64,000 nt of DNA from Solibacter sp039934035 (lineage in GTDB: Bacteria > Acidobacteriota > Terriglobia > Bryobacterales > Bryobacteraceae), in NCBI GenBank assembly GCA_039934035.1, contig JBDTMZ010000104.1, forward strand, positions 53,761-117,760, written 5' to 3'. The notes beneath the pieces are model-generated. The model made no database searches and was not told the origin of the DNA. It saw only the letters and a list, made by a program, of their open reading frames with translations. How positions within the stretch are numbered: the first letter of the stretch is position 1; the number at the start of each line of letters is the position of its first letter. Position numbers and translations under genes: made by a program. Positions 1 to 8,001 of the stretch are shown here, one piece after another.

Positions 1-201
1 GTTCAGGACGATGGCGTCGGGTTCGATGCCACTCATACGCGGGGGATGGGTCTGCTGGGCATGGAAGAGCGTATTGTGCGGCTGGGGGGGACATTTCGGG
101 TCGTGTCGGAACCAGGGCGTGGTGCGTTGATCGACGCCAGGCTGCCGCTCGTGGCGCTGGCCGTAGGGAGCATACATGCCGCTGCGAATTCTGATCGCTG
201 A
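1..201 (+). CDS. Sensor histidine kinase, C-terminal fragment (cut by window start)
   Basis: Open in frame 1 from the first base to a TGA at 199-201. The visible 66 residues contain the ATP-binding G1 motif DDGVGFDA and the G2-like GMGLLGMEERI, which are typical of the HATPase domain of NarX/DegS-type kinases with a HisKA_3 dimerisation domain. It overlaps the following response regulator by 26 bp, as expected for a translationally coupled kinase/regulator pair. Its probable job is to autophosphorylate and pass the phosphate to the regulator at 176. The sensor domain lies outside the window, so the signal is unknown. Confidence 0.85.
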   Translation, partial: VQDDGVGFDATHTRGMGLLGMEERIVRLGGTFRVVSEPGRGALIDARLPLVALAVGSIHAAANSDR

Positions 202-823
202 CGACCATGCGGTGGTCCGCGATGGCTTGCGTGCCGTTCTCGAACAGCACACCGACCTAAGCGTGGTCGCGGAGGCCGCCAATGGCCGCGAGTGCGTGCA
301 ACTGGCTGGGGAATACTCCCCCGATATCGTCATCATGGATATTGCCATGCCGAGCATGAATGGCATGGAAGCGACCCGCCGGATTCTAAGCTCCAGGCCC
401 AACACAGGCGTGGTCATCCTCAGCATGCACCAGGACGAGAGCTATGTGCTTGGCGCACTGAACGCGGGCGCCAAGGCGTACATCTTGAAAGACTCCGTGC
501 GCTCCGATGTGATCGATGCGGTCCGCGCGGTCTCTCGCGGCCAGTCGTTCCTGACTCAGAAGATCAGCCGTATGCTGCAGGAGGATTATATTCACGACCT
601 GCGCAGCCGGGGTCTTGAGGACCGCTACGATCTGCTGACAGACCGCGAACGCGAGGTGCTGCAACTGGTTGCGGAAGGCAAGTCCAATAAAGAAGTTGCC
701 ACCTTGTTGAACATCGGAGTGACAACAGTGGAGACGCATCGGGGCCACGTTCTGCAAAAGCTCGGCCTGCACAGCGTGCCCGAAATCATCCTGTACGCCG
801 TGAGAAAAGGCGTGATCTCCTAA
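176..823 (+). CDS. NarL/FixJ-family response regulator
   Basis: A 215-residue two-domain regulator. The receiver domain (about 1-120) has the acidic pocket D9/D10, phosphoacceptor D55 in IVIMDIAMP, and K105. The LuxR-type helix-turn-helix (about 150-210) carries LTDREREVLQLVAEG and SNKEVA. The start is the ATG at 176, preceded by GGGAG at 166-170, inside the end of the kinase gene. It is clearly paralogous to the regulator at 3814-4461, with the same length and nearly the same HTH, so the kinase/regulator module has probably been duplicated locally. The DNA targets cannot be told from sequence. Confidence 0.93.
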   Translation: MPLRILIADDHAVVRDGLRAVLEQHTDLSVVAEAANGRECVQLAGEYSPDIVIMDIAMPSMNGMEATRRILSSRPNTGVVILSMHQDESYVLGALNAGAKAYILKDSVRSDVIDAVRAVSRGQSFLTQKISRMLQEDYIHDLRSRGLEDRYDLLTDREREVLQLVAEGKSNKEVATLLNIGVTTVETHRGHVLQKLGLHSVPEIILYAVRKGVIS

Positions 824-961
824 GGGGCTTTCTGGCTGCCGTAGTCAGCGGTCTGTCGCAACTCCAACGCTCCCTCATCACCTGTTTTCTGCTCCCCCGT
901 CATGCACAGGCAGTATGGCTCCGTGGTGGATCGGATTTTACTCTGGAATTGGAGGTAGTCC

Positions 962-1101
962 ATGGCCCAACTAAGGCAATCCTGGAGGCAAGTATCCAAC
1001 GTTTTGAAACTCACACAATCACAGACACCGCCTACGCCACTGTCACTTTGGCTCTCGTCGTGGGCTTTGCGCTCCTCCTGTACTTGGGCAGCCCGGCGTA
1101 G
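962..1101 (+). other. Possible small one-helix membrane protein gene, frameshifted after the start
   Basis: Lies in the 380-bp gap 824-1203. A good Shine-Dalgarno site (GGAGG, 951-955) precedes ATG 962, but that frame soon becomes low-complexity. The frame one base over reads KAILEASIQRFETHTI and then a hydrophobic stretch, TLALVVGFALLLYLG, before a TAG at 1099-1101. A single-base indel close to the start would restore a peptide of about 45 residues with one C-terminal membrane helix. No family is recognised. It may be a pseudogene, or a real gene using a non-canonical CTG at 982. Confidence 0.25.
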
Positions 1102-1203
1102 GTGGTTCTATGACCGAACCGCGAGCCGAAGTCCACACGTCAAAGTCGCGTTCCGGCCGCGTGGCGGCCTCGGCCAGGCAAGCCGTAATACCAGGAGGGA
1201 AGC

Positions 1204-2409
1204 TTGAAACTGCAGCAACTCCCGGACGTCGAACACCGGAGGGCGCCGGGAGAACCGGGCCGCGCAATTCAGCTCCTGATCGCCGTTAACGCCATCATGA
1301 TTGGATTGATGCTGATCGCCTGCAGCGTGGAATCCCCCCGGTCAGCTACGTTTGTGCCCCCAGCCGACGGGCATGCCGCGGTCTGGGAACGCACACTCCG
1401 GTTGACAGGATCGACGGTGGGCGAAAACAGCGTGACGCTGCTGGCGCCATATCTTCGCGGGAACCGCACGCGCGGTGGAGGCAGCGGACGATTTCATCTG
1501 ATGGTCCAGCAGTTGATTCCGGAGGGCTCTCGTGTTGCGGTCGGCGATACAGTGGCGATGTTCGACCGTGAATCCATGGTGCAGCAGATCGACGACTTGA
1601 AGGCCGACCGGGCACAAGCGGAAGGCGACCTCCGCGTATTGGCCGCAAAGCTCGCAGCCGACCGCGAAGCGCGCGACCAACAAGTCCGGGTGGCAAAGTT
1701 CGCCGTGGAAACGGCTGCCCTGGACCTCAAAACTGCCTCTGTACGGTCGGCAATTCAGGCCGATTTGTTCAAGCTTGCCCTGGATGAAGCCCGTACACGA
1801 TACAAGCAGTTGTTTTCCCAGAAGGACGATTTTCAAATCTCGCAGAGGGCACAACTGCGAATTACACAGCTCGAATTCCAGAGGTCTGAGTCCGAGCTTG
1901 GACGCGCCCAGGCCAACGCCGAACGGATGCTGGTGCCCGCGCCGCGAGCCGGTCTCGCCGTTCTTCGGCAGACGGTGCGTAACGGCGAATACGCCACCAT
2001 TCGCGCCGGCGACGAACTTCGCCCGGGGCAGCCCTACCTGGACATCGTTGCCCCAGGACCAATGGTCGTGGATGCCGCGGTTAATCAGGTGGATGTGACG
2101 CAATTGCATGTCGGCGCCTACGCGGAAGTCGTGCCAGAGGCCTTTCCGGACATTCGCATGAAAGCACGTCTCACCGCCATAGGAAGTATCGCCATGAGCC
2201 ACGGATTCCGGGCGGATTTCGTGAGAGAGATCCCGGTGCGCTTCAAGATCATTGGGGCGGACCCACGATTGCTCCCCAGTCTGACGGTGAGCGTCGATGT
2301 CGCGTTGGGTCCAGCGGAAGATGTCCCTTTGGTTTCACGCGTGGCCGGCTTTTCGCAATCCTTGGATGCTATTGTGCCGGGAAACGACGGTACCGGACTC
2401 TGGAGGTAG
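1204..2409 (+). CDS. HlyD/MacA-type membrane fusion (periplasmic adaptor) protein
   Basis: 401 residues from a TTG start preceded by GGAGGGA (1194-1200). One N-terminal membrane helix (about 22-40, ending in IACS) is followed by a biotinyl-lipoyl-like half (VPEGS-type turn near SRVAVGDTVAMFD), a long coiled coil (about 125-230, rich in Q, E, R and A), the second lipoyl half (APRAGLAVLR) and a beta-barrel region. This order is the standard architecture of adaptors that link an inner-membrane pump to an outer-membrane channel. No ABC or RND partner is adjacent. The genes either side are signalling genes, so the adaptor may serve a pump encoded elsewhere. Confidence 0.8.
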   Translation: MKLQQLPDVEHRRAPGEPGRAIQLLIAVNAIMIGLMLIACSVESPRSATFVPPADGHAAVWERTLRLTGSTVGENSVTLLAPYLRGNRTRGGGSGRFHLMVQQLIPEGSRVAVGDTVAMFDRESMVQQIDDLKADRAQAEGDLRVLAAKLAADREARDQQVRVAKFAVETAALDLKTASVRSAIQADLFKLALDEARTRYKQLFSQKDDFQISQRAQLRITQLEFQRSESELGRAQANAERMLVPAPRAGLAVLRQTVRNGEYATIRAGDELRPGQPYLDIVAPGPMVVDAAVNQVDVTQLHVGAYAEVVPEAFPDIRMKARLTAIGSIAMSHGFRADFVREIPVRFKIIGADPRLLPSLTVSVDVALGPAEDVPLVSRVAGFSQSLDAIVPGNDGTGLWR

Positions 2410-2411
2410 CA

Positions 2412-2462
2412 ATGAAGCCACTGTTCCTGGCACCAGACGGGGGACGGCATGCAAATTGCTAA
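2412..2462 (+). CDS. Possible 16-residue leader peptide
   Basis: A very short ORF with a strong Shine-Dalgarno (GGAGGT, 2402-2407) that starts 2 bp after the adaptor stop and ends 12 bp before the kinase start. It reads MKPLFLAPDGGRHANC. The kinase itself has no clear ribosome site, so reinitiation after this ORF could couple it to the adaptor gene. Nothing but its position and ribosome site supports it. Confidence 0.2.
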   Translation: MKPLFLAPDGGRHANC

Positions 2463-2474
2463 ACTTCAGCAGTA

Positions 2475-3824
2475 ATGAAACTACGCACATGGCCTTTCCT
2501 CCTGATCGGCTTCGGAGCGCTGATGGCACTGATTGGGGGCTCGGCGATAGCACTTCATGGAAGTCTCGGCAAGGTCTATGGCGAAGTCGCAGGAATTCAG
2601 GAGACTCTTCGGGGCGAACGCGATCTCATCGACCGGATTCGATCCGAATTATTCCTCACCGCGATCCTCGTTCGCGACTATCTACTGGAGAGTTCGCTCG
2701 ACGCAGCGGTTTCCGATCGCACAACCTTGGAATCGTTACGCTCGTCTATCGAAACCAATCTCGCCGCGTTAGAAATGACGGGTTCTGTCCAACAAAGGGA
2801 GCAGGTAATTCAATTGCGAAAGGCGATAACCACGTATTGGTTGTCGCTCGATCCGATATTCGAATGGACCCAGAAGGAGAAAGCCGAACTGGGGCGAGCG
2901 TTTTTGCGGCGCGCAGTGGTGCCCTATCGTGAAGCCGTGCTAAGTGCAATTGGGAGACTTGGCGAGCTAAACGCACAACAAGGACTACAGAGGCAGGAGC
3001 AGGTCCTGCAAACGGAGCAGGAACTCAAATTTGACTTGCGGCGTATCGCGGGGCTGGCGCTTTTCTTGGGCGCTGTGGTGGCAGTAGCCAGCATCCTGAG
3101 GACCAGATCGCTGGAAGCTGCAACCACCGCTTACCTGCTCGAAATTGAGAATAGCGCGCGCGAACTGCGTCGTCTTTCGCAGAACCTCTCGGGTGCCCAG
3201 GAGGACGAGCGACGCCGTATTTCGAGGGAATTGCATGACCAAATCGGGCAGATGCTGACTGCGCTGCGTATGGAACTCGGCAACGTCGAAGACTTTCGCG
3301 ACACGCAGGACGACGATTTTGTCGATCACCTGAATCAAGCCAAGCGGCTCACTGAGGACACTTTGCGCAGCGTTCGGAATCTTTCAACCGGCTTGCGGCC
3401 ATCCGTGCTGGATGAATTGGGCTTGGCGCCGGCCCTGCACTGGCAAGCCAGGGAATTCACTAAGCGAGCGGGAGTGCCGGTGGATGTGACGATTGATGGG
3501 GAATTGACGCACCTTCCTGATACTCACCGAACCTGCATATACCGCATCGTTCAGGAAGCCTTGACCAATGCCGCGCGGCACGCCAAAGCGAAATCGATCC
3601 GAATTATTCTCCATGGTGCACCTCAGGTATTGTCGTTAACCGTAGAGGATGACGGCGTCGGCTTCGACGTTCAGAGCGACCGCGAGCGCGGCATCGGGCT
3701 GCTGGGGATCGAAGAACGAGTGAGAGAATTGGGAGGAATGGTGGACTTGCGTTCGCGGCATTCCGCGGGAACTTCCTTGCATTGCGAGATACCGAGACCG
3801 AAGGAGCGAAACTCTGAAAATTAG
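2475..3824 (+). CDS. Membrane sensor histidine kinase, NarX/DegS type
   Basis: 449 residues. Two membrane helices (about 9-29 and 192-210) flank an extracytoplasmic helical domain of about 160 residues resembling 4HB/CHASE3-type sensors. A short coiled linker follows, then the HisKA_3 H-box with phospho-acceptor H254 in SRELHDQIGQ, and a HATPase domain with an N-box (QEALTNAARHAKA) and DDGVGFDV plus GIGLLGIEERV. It is 11 bp overlapped by the regulator at 3814, so the two are co-translated. The ligand is unknown. The C-terminal motifs match the truncated kinase at 1-201. Confidence 0.92.
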   Translation: MKLRTWPFLLIGFGALMALIGGSAIALHGSLGKVYGEVAGIQETLRGERDLIDRIRSELFLTAILVRDYLLESSLDAAVSDRTTLESLRSSIETNLAALEMTGSVQQREQVIQLRKAITTYWLSLDPIFEWTQKEKAELGRAFLRRAVVPYREAVLSAIGRLGELNAQQGLQRQEQVLQTEQELKFDLRRIAGLALFLGAVVAVASILRTRSLEAATTAYLLEIENSARELRRLSQNLSGAQEDERRRISRELHDQIGQMLTALRMELGNVEDFRDTQDDDFVDHLNQAKRLTEDTLRSVRNLSTGLRPSVLDELGLAPALHWQAREFTKRAGVPVDVTIDGELTHLPDTHRTCIYRIVQEALTNAARHAKAKSIRIILHGAPQVLSLTVEDDGVGFDVQSDRERGIGLLGIEERVRELGGMVDLRSRHSAGTSLHCEIPRPKERNSEN

Positions 3825-4461
3825 GATCGTAATTGCGGATGACCACGATGTGGTGAGGGCGGGCTTACGCTTTCTCCTGGAGCGGCAAGGGGATATCGAG
3901 ATTGTCGGTGAAGCTGCGGACGGCCGGCAGGTTGTGCGTCTGGCGGAGGACTGTTCCCCTTCCGTCGTTGTCATGGACATTGCCATGCCTCAGTTGAACG
4001 GGATCGATGCCGCAGCGCAGATTCTGGCGCGCGATTCCAGCATCAAGATCATCATACTCAGTATGTATACCGACGAGGAATATCTCACGCGCGCCCTGAC
4101 GGTAGGCGTAAAGGGTTACCTGGTAAAGGACGCAGTACAGGCCGACCTGATTCGTGCAGTGCGGGCCGTCGCGACCGGCAAATCGTTTTTCAGCCCTGTC
4201 ATTGCCCAGACCCTGGCTGAAGATTATGTGCGTCAATTGCAAAGCAAGGGCATCGAAGATTCTTACGAGTTGCTGACGGAACGCGAGCGGGAAGTTCTCC
4301 AACTCATCGCGGAAGGTAAGTCGAACAAGGAGGTCGCCGCGATACTTGGTGTCAGCCCCTATACGATTGAAACCCACCGGCTGCATCTGATGCAGAAGCT
4401 GAATCTCCACAATACGGCGGAAATTGTGCTCTACGCGGTTCGCAAGAAAATTGTCGTCTGA
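3814..4461 (+). CDS. NarL/FixJ-family response regulator, probably with a CTG start
   Basis: Receiver plus LuxR-type HTH, partner of the kinase at 2475. The first canonical start (GTG 3850) would remove the first beta strand and the acidic pocket. Reading upstream in frame gives KIRIVIADDHDVVRAG, which matches the start of the paralogue at 176. The only plausible initiator is CTG at 3814, placed 7 bp after a perfect AAGGAG (3801-3806). From there the protein is 215 residues, exactly the length of its paralogue. The phosphoacceptor is the Asp in VVVMDIAMP, and the HTH carries LTEREREVLQLIAEG. The start codon is inferred. Confidence 0.9.
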   Translation: MKIRIVIADDHDVVRAGLRFLLERQGDIEIVGEAADGRQVVRLAEDCSPSVVVMDIAMPQLNGIDAAAQILARDSSIKIIILSMYTDEEYLTRALTVGVKGYLVKDAVQADLIRAVRAVATGKSFFSPVIAQTLAEDYVRQLQSKGIEDSYELLTEREREVLQLIAEGKSNKEVAAILGVSPYTIETHRLHLMQKLNLHNTAEIVLYAVRKKIVV

Positions 4462-4583
4462 TTTTGCGGCCCGTGAGCGGTCTGGGGTTCCTGCCAGCTT
4501 CCTATCAGTTTCTGGCGGTCTTCCAAGTCCCCCGCAACAGCGGATAGCCCGAGAACCAATAGCCCCATGGTTACATTTATCAT
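4431..4583 (-). CDS. Small exported protein, possibly the truncated start of a lipocalin-like gene
   Basis: A 50-residue ORF whose ATG overlaps the stop of the receiver gene at 4580 (ATGA). A strong AGGAGG lies four bases before the ATG, so translation looks real. Residues 1-18 form a short signal peptide (MINVTMGLLVLGLSAVAG). The mature start, DLEDRQKLIGSWQ, resembles the first strand of lipocalin-like proteins (…L.GTW…). After about 20 more residues the frame ends inside the tail of the convergent regulator gene. I read it as a truncated gene that kept its translation signals. A genuine short peptide is the alternative. Confidence 0.4.
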   Translation of the reverse strand: MINVTMGLLVLGLSAVAGDLEDRQKLIGSWQEPQTAHGPQNQTTIFLRTA

Positions 4584-4999
4584 ACAGCCTCCTGTTTCGC
4601 AGTCGGTGTCTCCACCCGGCATTCGCCTGATGAGGCCAATGCAGCGGCAAGTCCGGCCCGCAACTCCGCCAAACTGAACGGCTTCATCAAGAGAGGTGCG
4701 TTAATCTTCGCGCCGTCTGTGAAACCGCTCATCAGTAAGGCGCGAAGTGAGGGCCTCCGTGAACGCAGATGGTCGAGCAGGTCCGGTCCGTTCATGCCCG
4801 GCATTTTGATGTCGGATAGCACCACGTCGATCGATTCGCCAGAGTTGTCGAAGGCGGCGATTGCCTGGATCGAGTCCGCAGCGGTGATCACCTGAAACCC
4901 GTTGGCTCGAAGCAGGCTGGCCACAACACTGAGGGTGCGGGAGTCGTCTTCGACAAGCAGAACGGTTGCGGTTGAGACCTTATGCGCATCGTGTTCCAT
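4580..4999 (-). CDS. Single-domain response regulator (receiver only)
   Basis: 139 residues comprising only a CheY-like fold: acidic pair E17-D18-D19, phosphoacceptor D63 (LSDIKMPGMNG), Ser91 in LLMSGF, and K106 in LMKPFS. There is no output domain; the 20-residue tail is unstructured. The motif set (SDIKMPGMNGPDLL) is typical of receivers fed by hybrid kinases in Acidobacteria. It faces the kinase/regulator module and could act as a phosphate sink or signal through protein contact. It is translationally coupled to the small ORF at 4431-4583. Confidence 0.85.
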   Translation of the reverse strand: MEHDAHKVSTATVLLVEDDSRTLSVVASLLRANGFQVITAADSIQAIAAFDNSGESIDVVLSDIKMPGMNGPDLLDHLRSRRPSLRALLMSGFTDGAKINAPLLMKPFSLAELRAGLAAALASSGECRVETPTAKQEAV

Positions 5000-5175
5000 G
5001 AGCTAACTCTATATTCGTGCCGTGGGATTTGCTATCCCGTGGATGCATGATATCCGCCGCCGAGGACGGGCCTGCGCGCCAAGCGACCGCAGTGGCTGGA
5101 GGACGGCCACTCGGCCATCGCGATTGACAGGATCGATCGATTCTGCCCAAAATCTCTTAAGCGTCGGATAACAAA

Positions 5176-5388
5176 ATGACGAACCTTTTCGATCGCCGCC
5201 CATCGTCATTCATACTGTGCTGGCTGGCTCCCCTGTTTCTATTGGCTGTGGGGCTCGCGCCCAGCGGGATTCGGGCGGAAGAGCATCCCAGATCCCGGAT
5301 AGTTCTGCGTGCCGGCCTTAGAGAAATGAATAGCGCCCTTCACCCGAATTGCGTCAAAGCGCGGACAGGGGAGCCTGGGCGGCAATGA
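5176..5388 (+). CDS. Small secreted protein of unknown function
   Basis: 70 residues with a clear signal peptide: basic start (FDRRPSS), hydrophobic core (LCWLAPLFLLAVGL) and a likely cleavage after GIRA. The remaining mature part is about 35 residues and matches no family I know. Its stop overlaps the next start (ATGA at 5385), so it is the first gene of a four-gene operon with a winged-helix protein and two DUF5985 membrane proteins. Confidence 0.5.
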   Translation: MTNLFDRRPSSFILCWLAPLFLLAVGLAPSGIRAEEHPRSRIVLRAGLREMNSALHPNCVKARTGEPGRQ

Positions 5389-5777
5389 CAGAGCACCTCC
5401 GGTCAAAAGCCGAAGTTGACCAGTTCGTCCTGAATCACATCGATACAGTCCCTCATCTCGAGGCGCTCCTCTTGCTTTGGGATAGCCGCCCGAAGCCTTG
5501 GTCAGTGCAGGAGATGGCCGACGGATTGTACCTTACACCCGTCGCGACTCGGGTGATTCTCCAGGATCTGATGCGTCACAGGCTGATTACTCTTGCCGCC
5601 GAACCAGCCGATACCTATTGGTATGTCAGCGATGCCGCAAGAGACCTGCTGGTATCGGCGCTGCAGACGACCTATCGACAAGAATTGATTCGTCTCTCGA
5701 GATTGATCCATTCAAAAGCGCCGGCCGCGGTCCGCGAATTTGCACGCGCGTTCCGCTTCAAGAAGGAGCCCGAGTGA
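5385..5777 (+). CDS. Winged-helix DNA-binding-like protein
   Basis: 130 residues from ATG 5385, chosen over an upstream TTG because it overlaps the previous stop as ATGA and has GGGGAG upstream. The central part (about 25-85) has winged-helix features: WSVQEMADGLYLTPVATRVILQDLMRHRLI is a helix-turn-helix with recognition helix and is followed by a wing-like strand pair (YWYVSD). The C-terminus is helical and may dimerise. It resembles regulator-type HTH proteins found next to DUF5985 genes in proteobacterial and acidobacterial genomes. DNA binding is inferred. Confidence 0.6.
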   Translation: MTEHLRSKAEVDQFVLNHIDTVPHLEALLLLWDSRPKPWSVQEMADGLYLTPVATRVILQDLMRHRLITLAAEPADTYWYVSDAARDLLVSALQTTYRQELIRLSRLIHSKAPAAVREFARAFRFKKEPE

Positions 5778-5778
5778 A

Positions 5779-6036
5779 ATGGGACCAGCCGTTTACCTTT
5801 TAGGCACGCTCACGAGTCTGGCATGTGCCTTACTGCTGTTCAGAGCGTACGTCCGCGTGAGGAAGAGATTACTCCTCTGGAGCGGCCTTTGCTTTGCAGG
5901 CCTTACCATATCGAACGGGCTCGTCTTTGTGGACCTTGTTGTCTACCCTGAGGTTAATCTGTATGAATGGAGGCTCGGCACAGCGGCGGTCGCGCTCCTC
6001 CTTTTGGTCTTTGGCTTGATATGGGAGAGTGAGTAA
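5779..6036 (+). CDS. DUF5985-family small membrane protein
   Basis: 85 residues from ATG 5779 (AAGGAG at 5763-5768, one base after the upstream stop). Three hydrophobic segments are visible: about 4-20 (VYLLGTLTSLACALLLF), 33-52 and 65-82. The start pattern, with short loops containing RxYxRxRKRLLLWSG, is characteristic of DUF5985. Function is unknown. It is paired with a second member at 6041, and these proteins usually occur in pairs, which suggests a heteromeric membrane complex. Confidence 0.65.
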   Translation: MGPAVYLLGTLTSLACALLLFRAYVRVRKRLLLWSGLCFAGLTISNGLVFVDLVVYPEVNLYEWRLGTAAVALLLLVFGLIWESE

Positions 6037-6040
6037 ACCT

Positions 6041-6304
6041 ATGGTGGAAGGCTTCTTATTGGGCGTGATCGCGACGTCCTCCATAACGGCCGGCGTATTC
6101 TTCCTGAAATTCTGGAAGAACACGCGCGACTCATTCTTCCTGGCATTCGCCGCCTCGTTTGTACTCGAAGGGCTTAATCGGGCAGCCGTTCTGTTTGCCC
6201 CCCGGCCGAATGGGCCAAACTCATGGACATATCTAATCCGGCTGCTTTCGTTGCTGCTCATCCTGGCCGCGATTCTGCGAAAGAACTCTGGAGACAGTCA
6301 TTGA
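6041..6304 (+). CDS. DUF5985-family small membrane protein (second copy)
   Basis: 87 residues from ATG 6041; a GTG at 6029 would add four residues and overlap the preceding stop. Helices lie at about 4-22 (GFLLGVIATSSITAGVFFL), 32-50 and 65-82. The motif FLKFWKNTRDSFFLAFAASFVLEGLNR is the hallmark of DUF5985 proteins. It is the last gene of the operon that begins at 5176. No catalytic residues are evident and the role is unknown. Confidence 0.65.
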   Translation: MVEGFLLGVIATSSITAGVFFLKFWKNTRDSFFLAFAASFVLEGLNRAAVLFAPRPNGPNSWTYLIRLLSLLLILAAILRKNSGDSH

Positions 6305-6444
6305 CGCAGCGCGGCTCGACCGGCCAAATCTGGAAGTAATCTTCGTCTTCCAACGGCGATGCCAAGGCGCAGCGGAATATAAAACTCAGCAGCGGCGGCA
6401 TTCAACATTGCGGCTGTGATCGCTGTGAACACGATCAGACTGAT

Positions 6445-7875
6445 TCACATCTTCCTCACTGGGGGCGGTTGCTTCCCACGGATTTGCTGAGCTGGTTCTG
6501 GTTCTTCTCGCTGCGGCTCCAGTTGGAGTTTGTCAACCTTGAACTGCGTCTTCCACGCCCGGGTTAGGATTTCCTGCGCAACGGGATCGAGGGTCGTATT
6601 GGAACGGTATTGGATTTTCAGAAGCATGCCGTCGGTCGTGAATCCCACTTCGTATCCCAGCAGTTCTCCGGCCTCGGCCGGCCAAGTCTCCTTGATCGGC
6701 CCCGCTAGCCGCGCCATTACCTCGGCGCGAATCGAGTCCAGGTCCTGTAGGGGCGGCGCAACGCGGGTCGGGGCCTTTAGTTGCTGCCGCAACAGCGCGA
6801 GTTCTTCCTCACTGGCGACCTTGCGGACGACCAGGCTCACTTCCTTACCAGTGCGTCGCAGCAGCACTTTCTCGGCTTCCGCAATCTTGGCCTTCGGAAT
6901 CGGTGTGGAGGCGAACAGACGCACGATGATCTCCGCCGGCGTGATATCTATTTGTTGCGTGACAAACGCATCGGGTGGCCCCAACAGCCGGATTGCCTCC
7001 CTGACCGCAGCGCGACTGCGCGTCTCGTCGCGGACCTGAAGCAGCGATTTGCTGAGAGGAACGAAGAGCATAGCGAGCACCGCAAGCAGCATTACTATCC
7101 GCCAGCGCAATTTTCCTATATGGCCCAACGCACCAGAGAACTTGGTCCTTTGTAGAAAAATGTAGAGCCGATCGCGCGATGCTCCTTCGAGAACCAGCGA
7201 ATTGATCGTCGCGCGCACATCGGGCGAATCCATTCGCACTACGTAAAAGACGACAAAGGCGCTCGCCACGATCGCCGCGAGATTGGTTAGAAACAGCAGT
7301 CCGGCGCCAGAAATGATCGGCCAGGCGAAGCCACTGCCAACTCCAAAACCGACAGTGCAAAGCGGCGGCATTAAGGCCACCGCTATGGCGACGCCAGGTA
7401 ACGCGGTGACCCCGCCACCCTCACCCTTTCGGCAGACCACTACCGAACCGGCCAGTCCGGAGAACAGAGCAACGCCCAGGTCGAGTAGATTGGGCTGCGT
7501 TCGGGCGAGAATCTCGCTGGTGGGCGTCTGAAAAGGCAAAGTCCACACCAGTGCAGCGGAAAACAGGATCGAGGTTGCGACTCCGATAAGAATGCTCAAC
7601 AAGGACTTAATGCCAAGATAGAGGTCGGCCGACGCCAACGCGAGACCCGCTCCAAGAATAGGCCCCATAAGCGGTGAGATCAGCATGGCGCCGATCACGA
7701 CCGCAGGGCTGTTCAATACCAGGCCAAGTGTGGCGATGCCAGCGGAGAATAACAATTCCAGCCCGTAGTTGAGGCTGGCAAGCTCGGAGGCGTTGAAGAC
7801 CTGCAGGTAAACTCCTGGCTTCGAATCCGGGGCGATCTTCAGCAGGTGCTCGATGCGCCCGCGCAGGGATGTCAT
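6445..7875 (-). CDS. DUF389-family membrane protein
   Basis: About 476 residues from the ATG at 7875, which has GGAG six bases upstream, better than the ATG 12 bp before it. The N-terminal half holds five or six membrane helices with the family signature NSPAVVIGAMLISPLMGPILG, and GGGVTALPGVAIAVALMPPLC. This is the conserved hydrophobic domain of DUF389 (TIGR00341-type). The C-terminal 220 residues follow a last helix (VMLLAVLAMLFVPLS) and look like a soluble or periplasmic domain. The biochemical role of the family is not established. It faces the DUF5985 operon convergently. Confidence 0.85.
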   Translation of the reverse strand: MTSLRGRIEHLLKIAPDSKPGVYLQVFNASELASLNYGLELLFSAGIATLGLVLNSPAVVIGAMLISPLMGPILGAGLALASADLYLGIKSLLSILIGVATSILFSAALVWTLPFQTPTSEILARTQPNLLDLGVALFSGLAGSVVVCRKGEGGGVTALPGVAIAVALMPPLCTVGFGVGSGFAWPIISGAGLLFLTNLAAIVASAFVVFYVVRMDSPDVRATINSLVLEGASRDRLYIFLQRTKFSGALGHIGKLRWRIVMLLAVLAMLFVPLSKSLLQVRDETRSRAAVREAIRLLGPPDAFVTQQIDITPAEIIVRLFASTPIPKAKIAEAEKVLLRRTGKEVSLVVRKVASEEELALLRQQLKAPTRVAPPLQDLDSIRAEVMARLAGPIKETWPAEAGELLGYEVGFTTDGMLLKIQYRSNTTLDPVAQEILTRAWKTQFKVDKLQLEPQREEPEPAQQIRGKQPPPVRKM

Positions 7876-8001
7876 GGCTCTCTCCATCTGAAGGAGATTC
7901 TAGCTTATGGGGTTTCCGTTTCGGATATTTCACTCGAGCGGTTTCCCCCCAAGCCATAATCGGCTTCGTCAGGCGAATTCTGCCGCTACACCTCAGCAAC
8001 C

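Noticed and set aside
1342..2202. Long minus-strand frame opposite the HlyD-type adaptor
   Set aside because: Shadow of the adaptor gene; composition rich in His, Arg and Gly without motifs.
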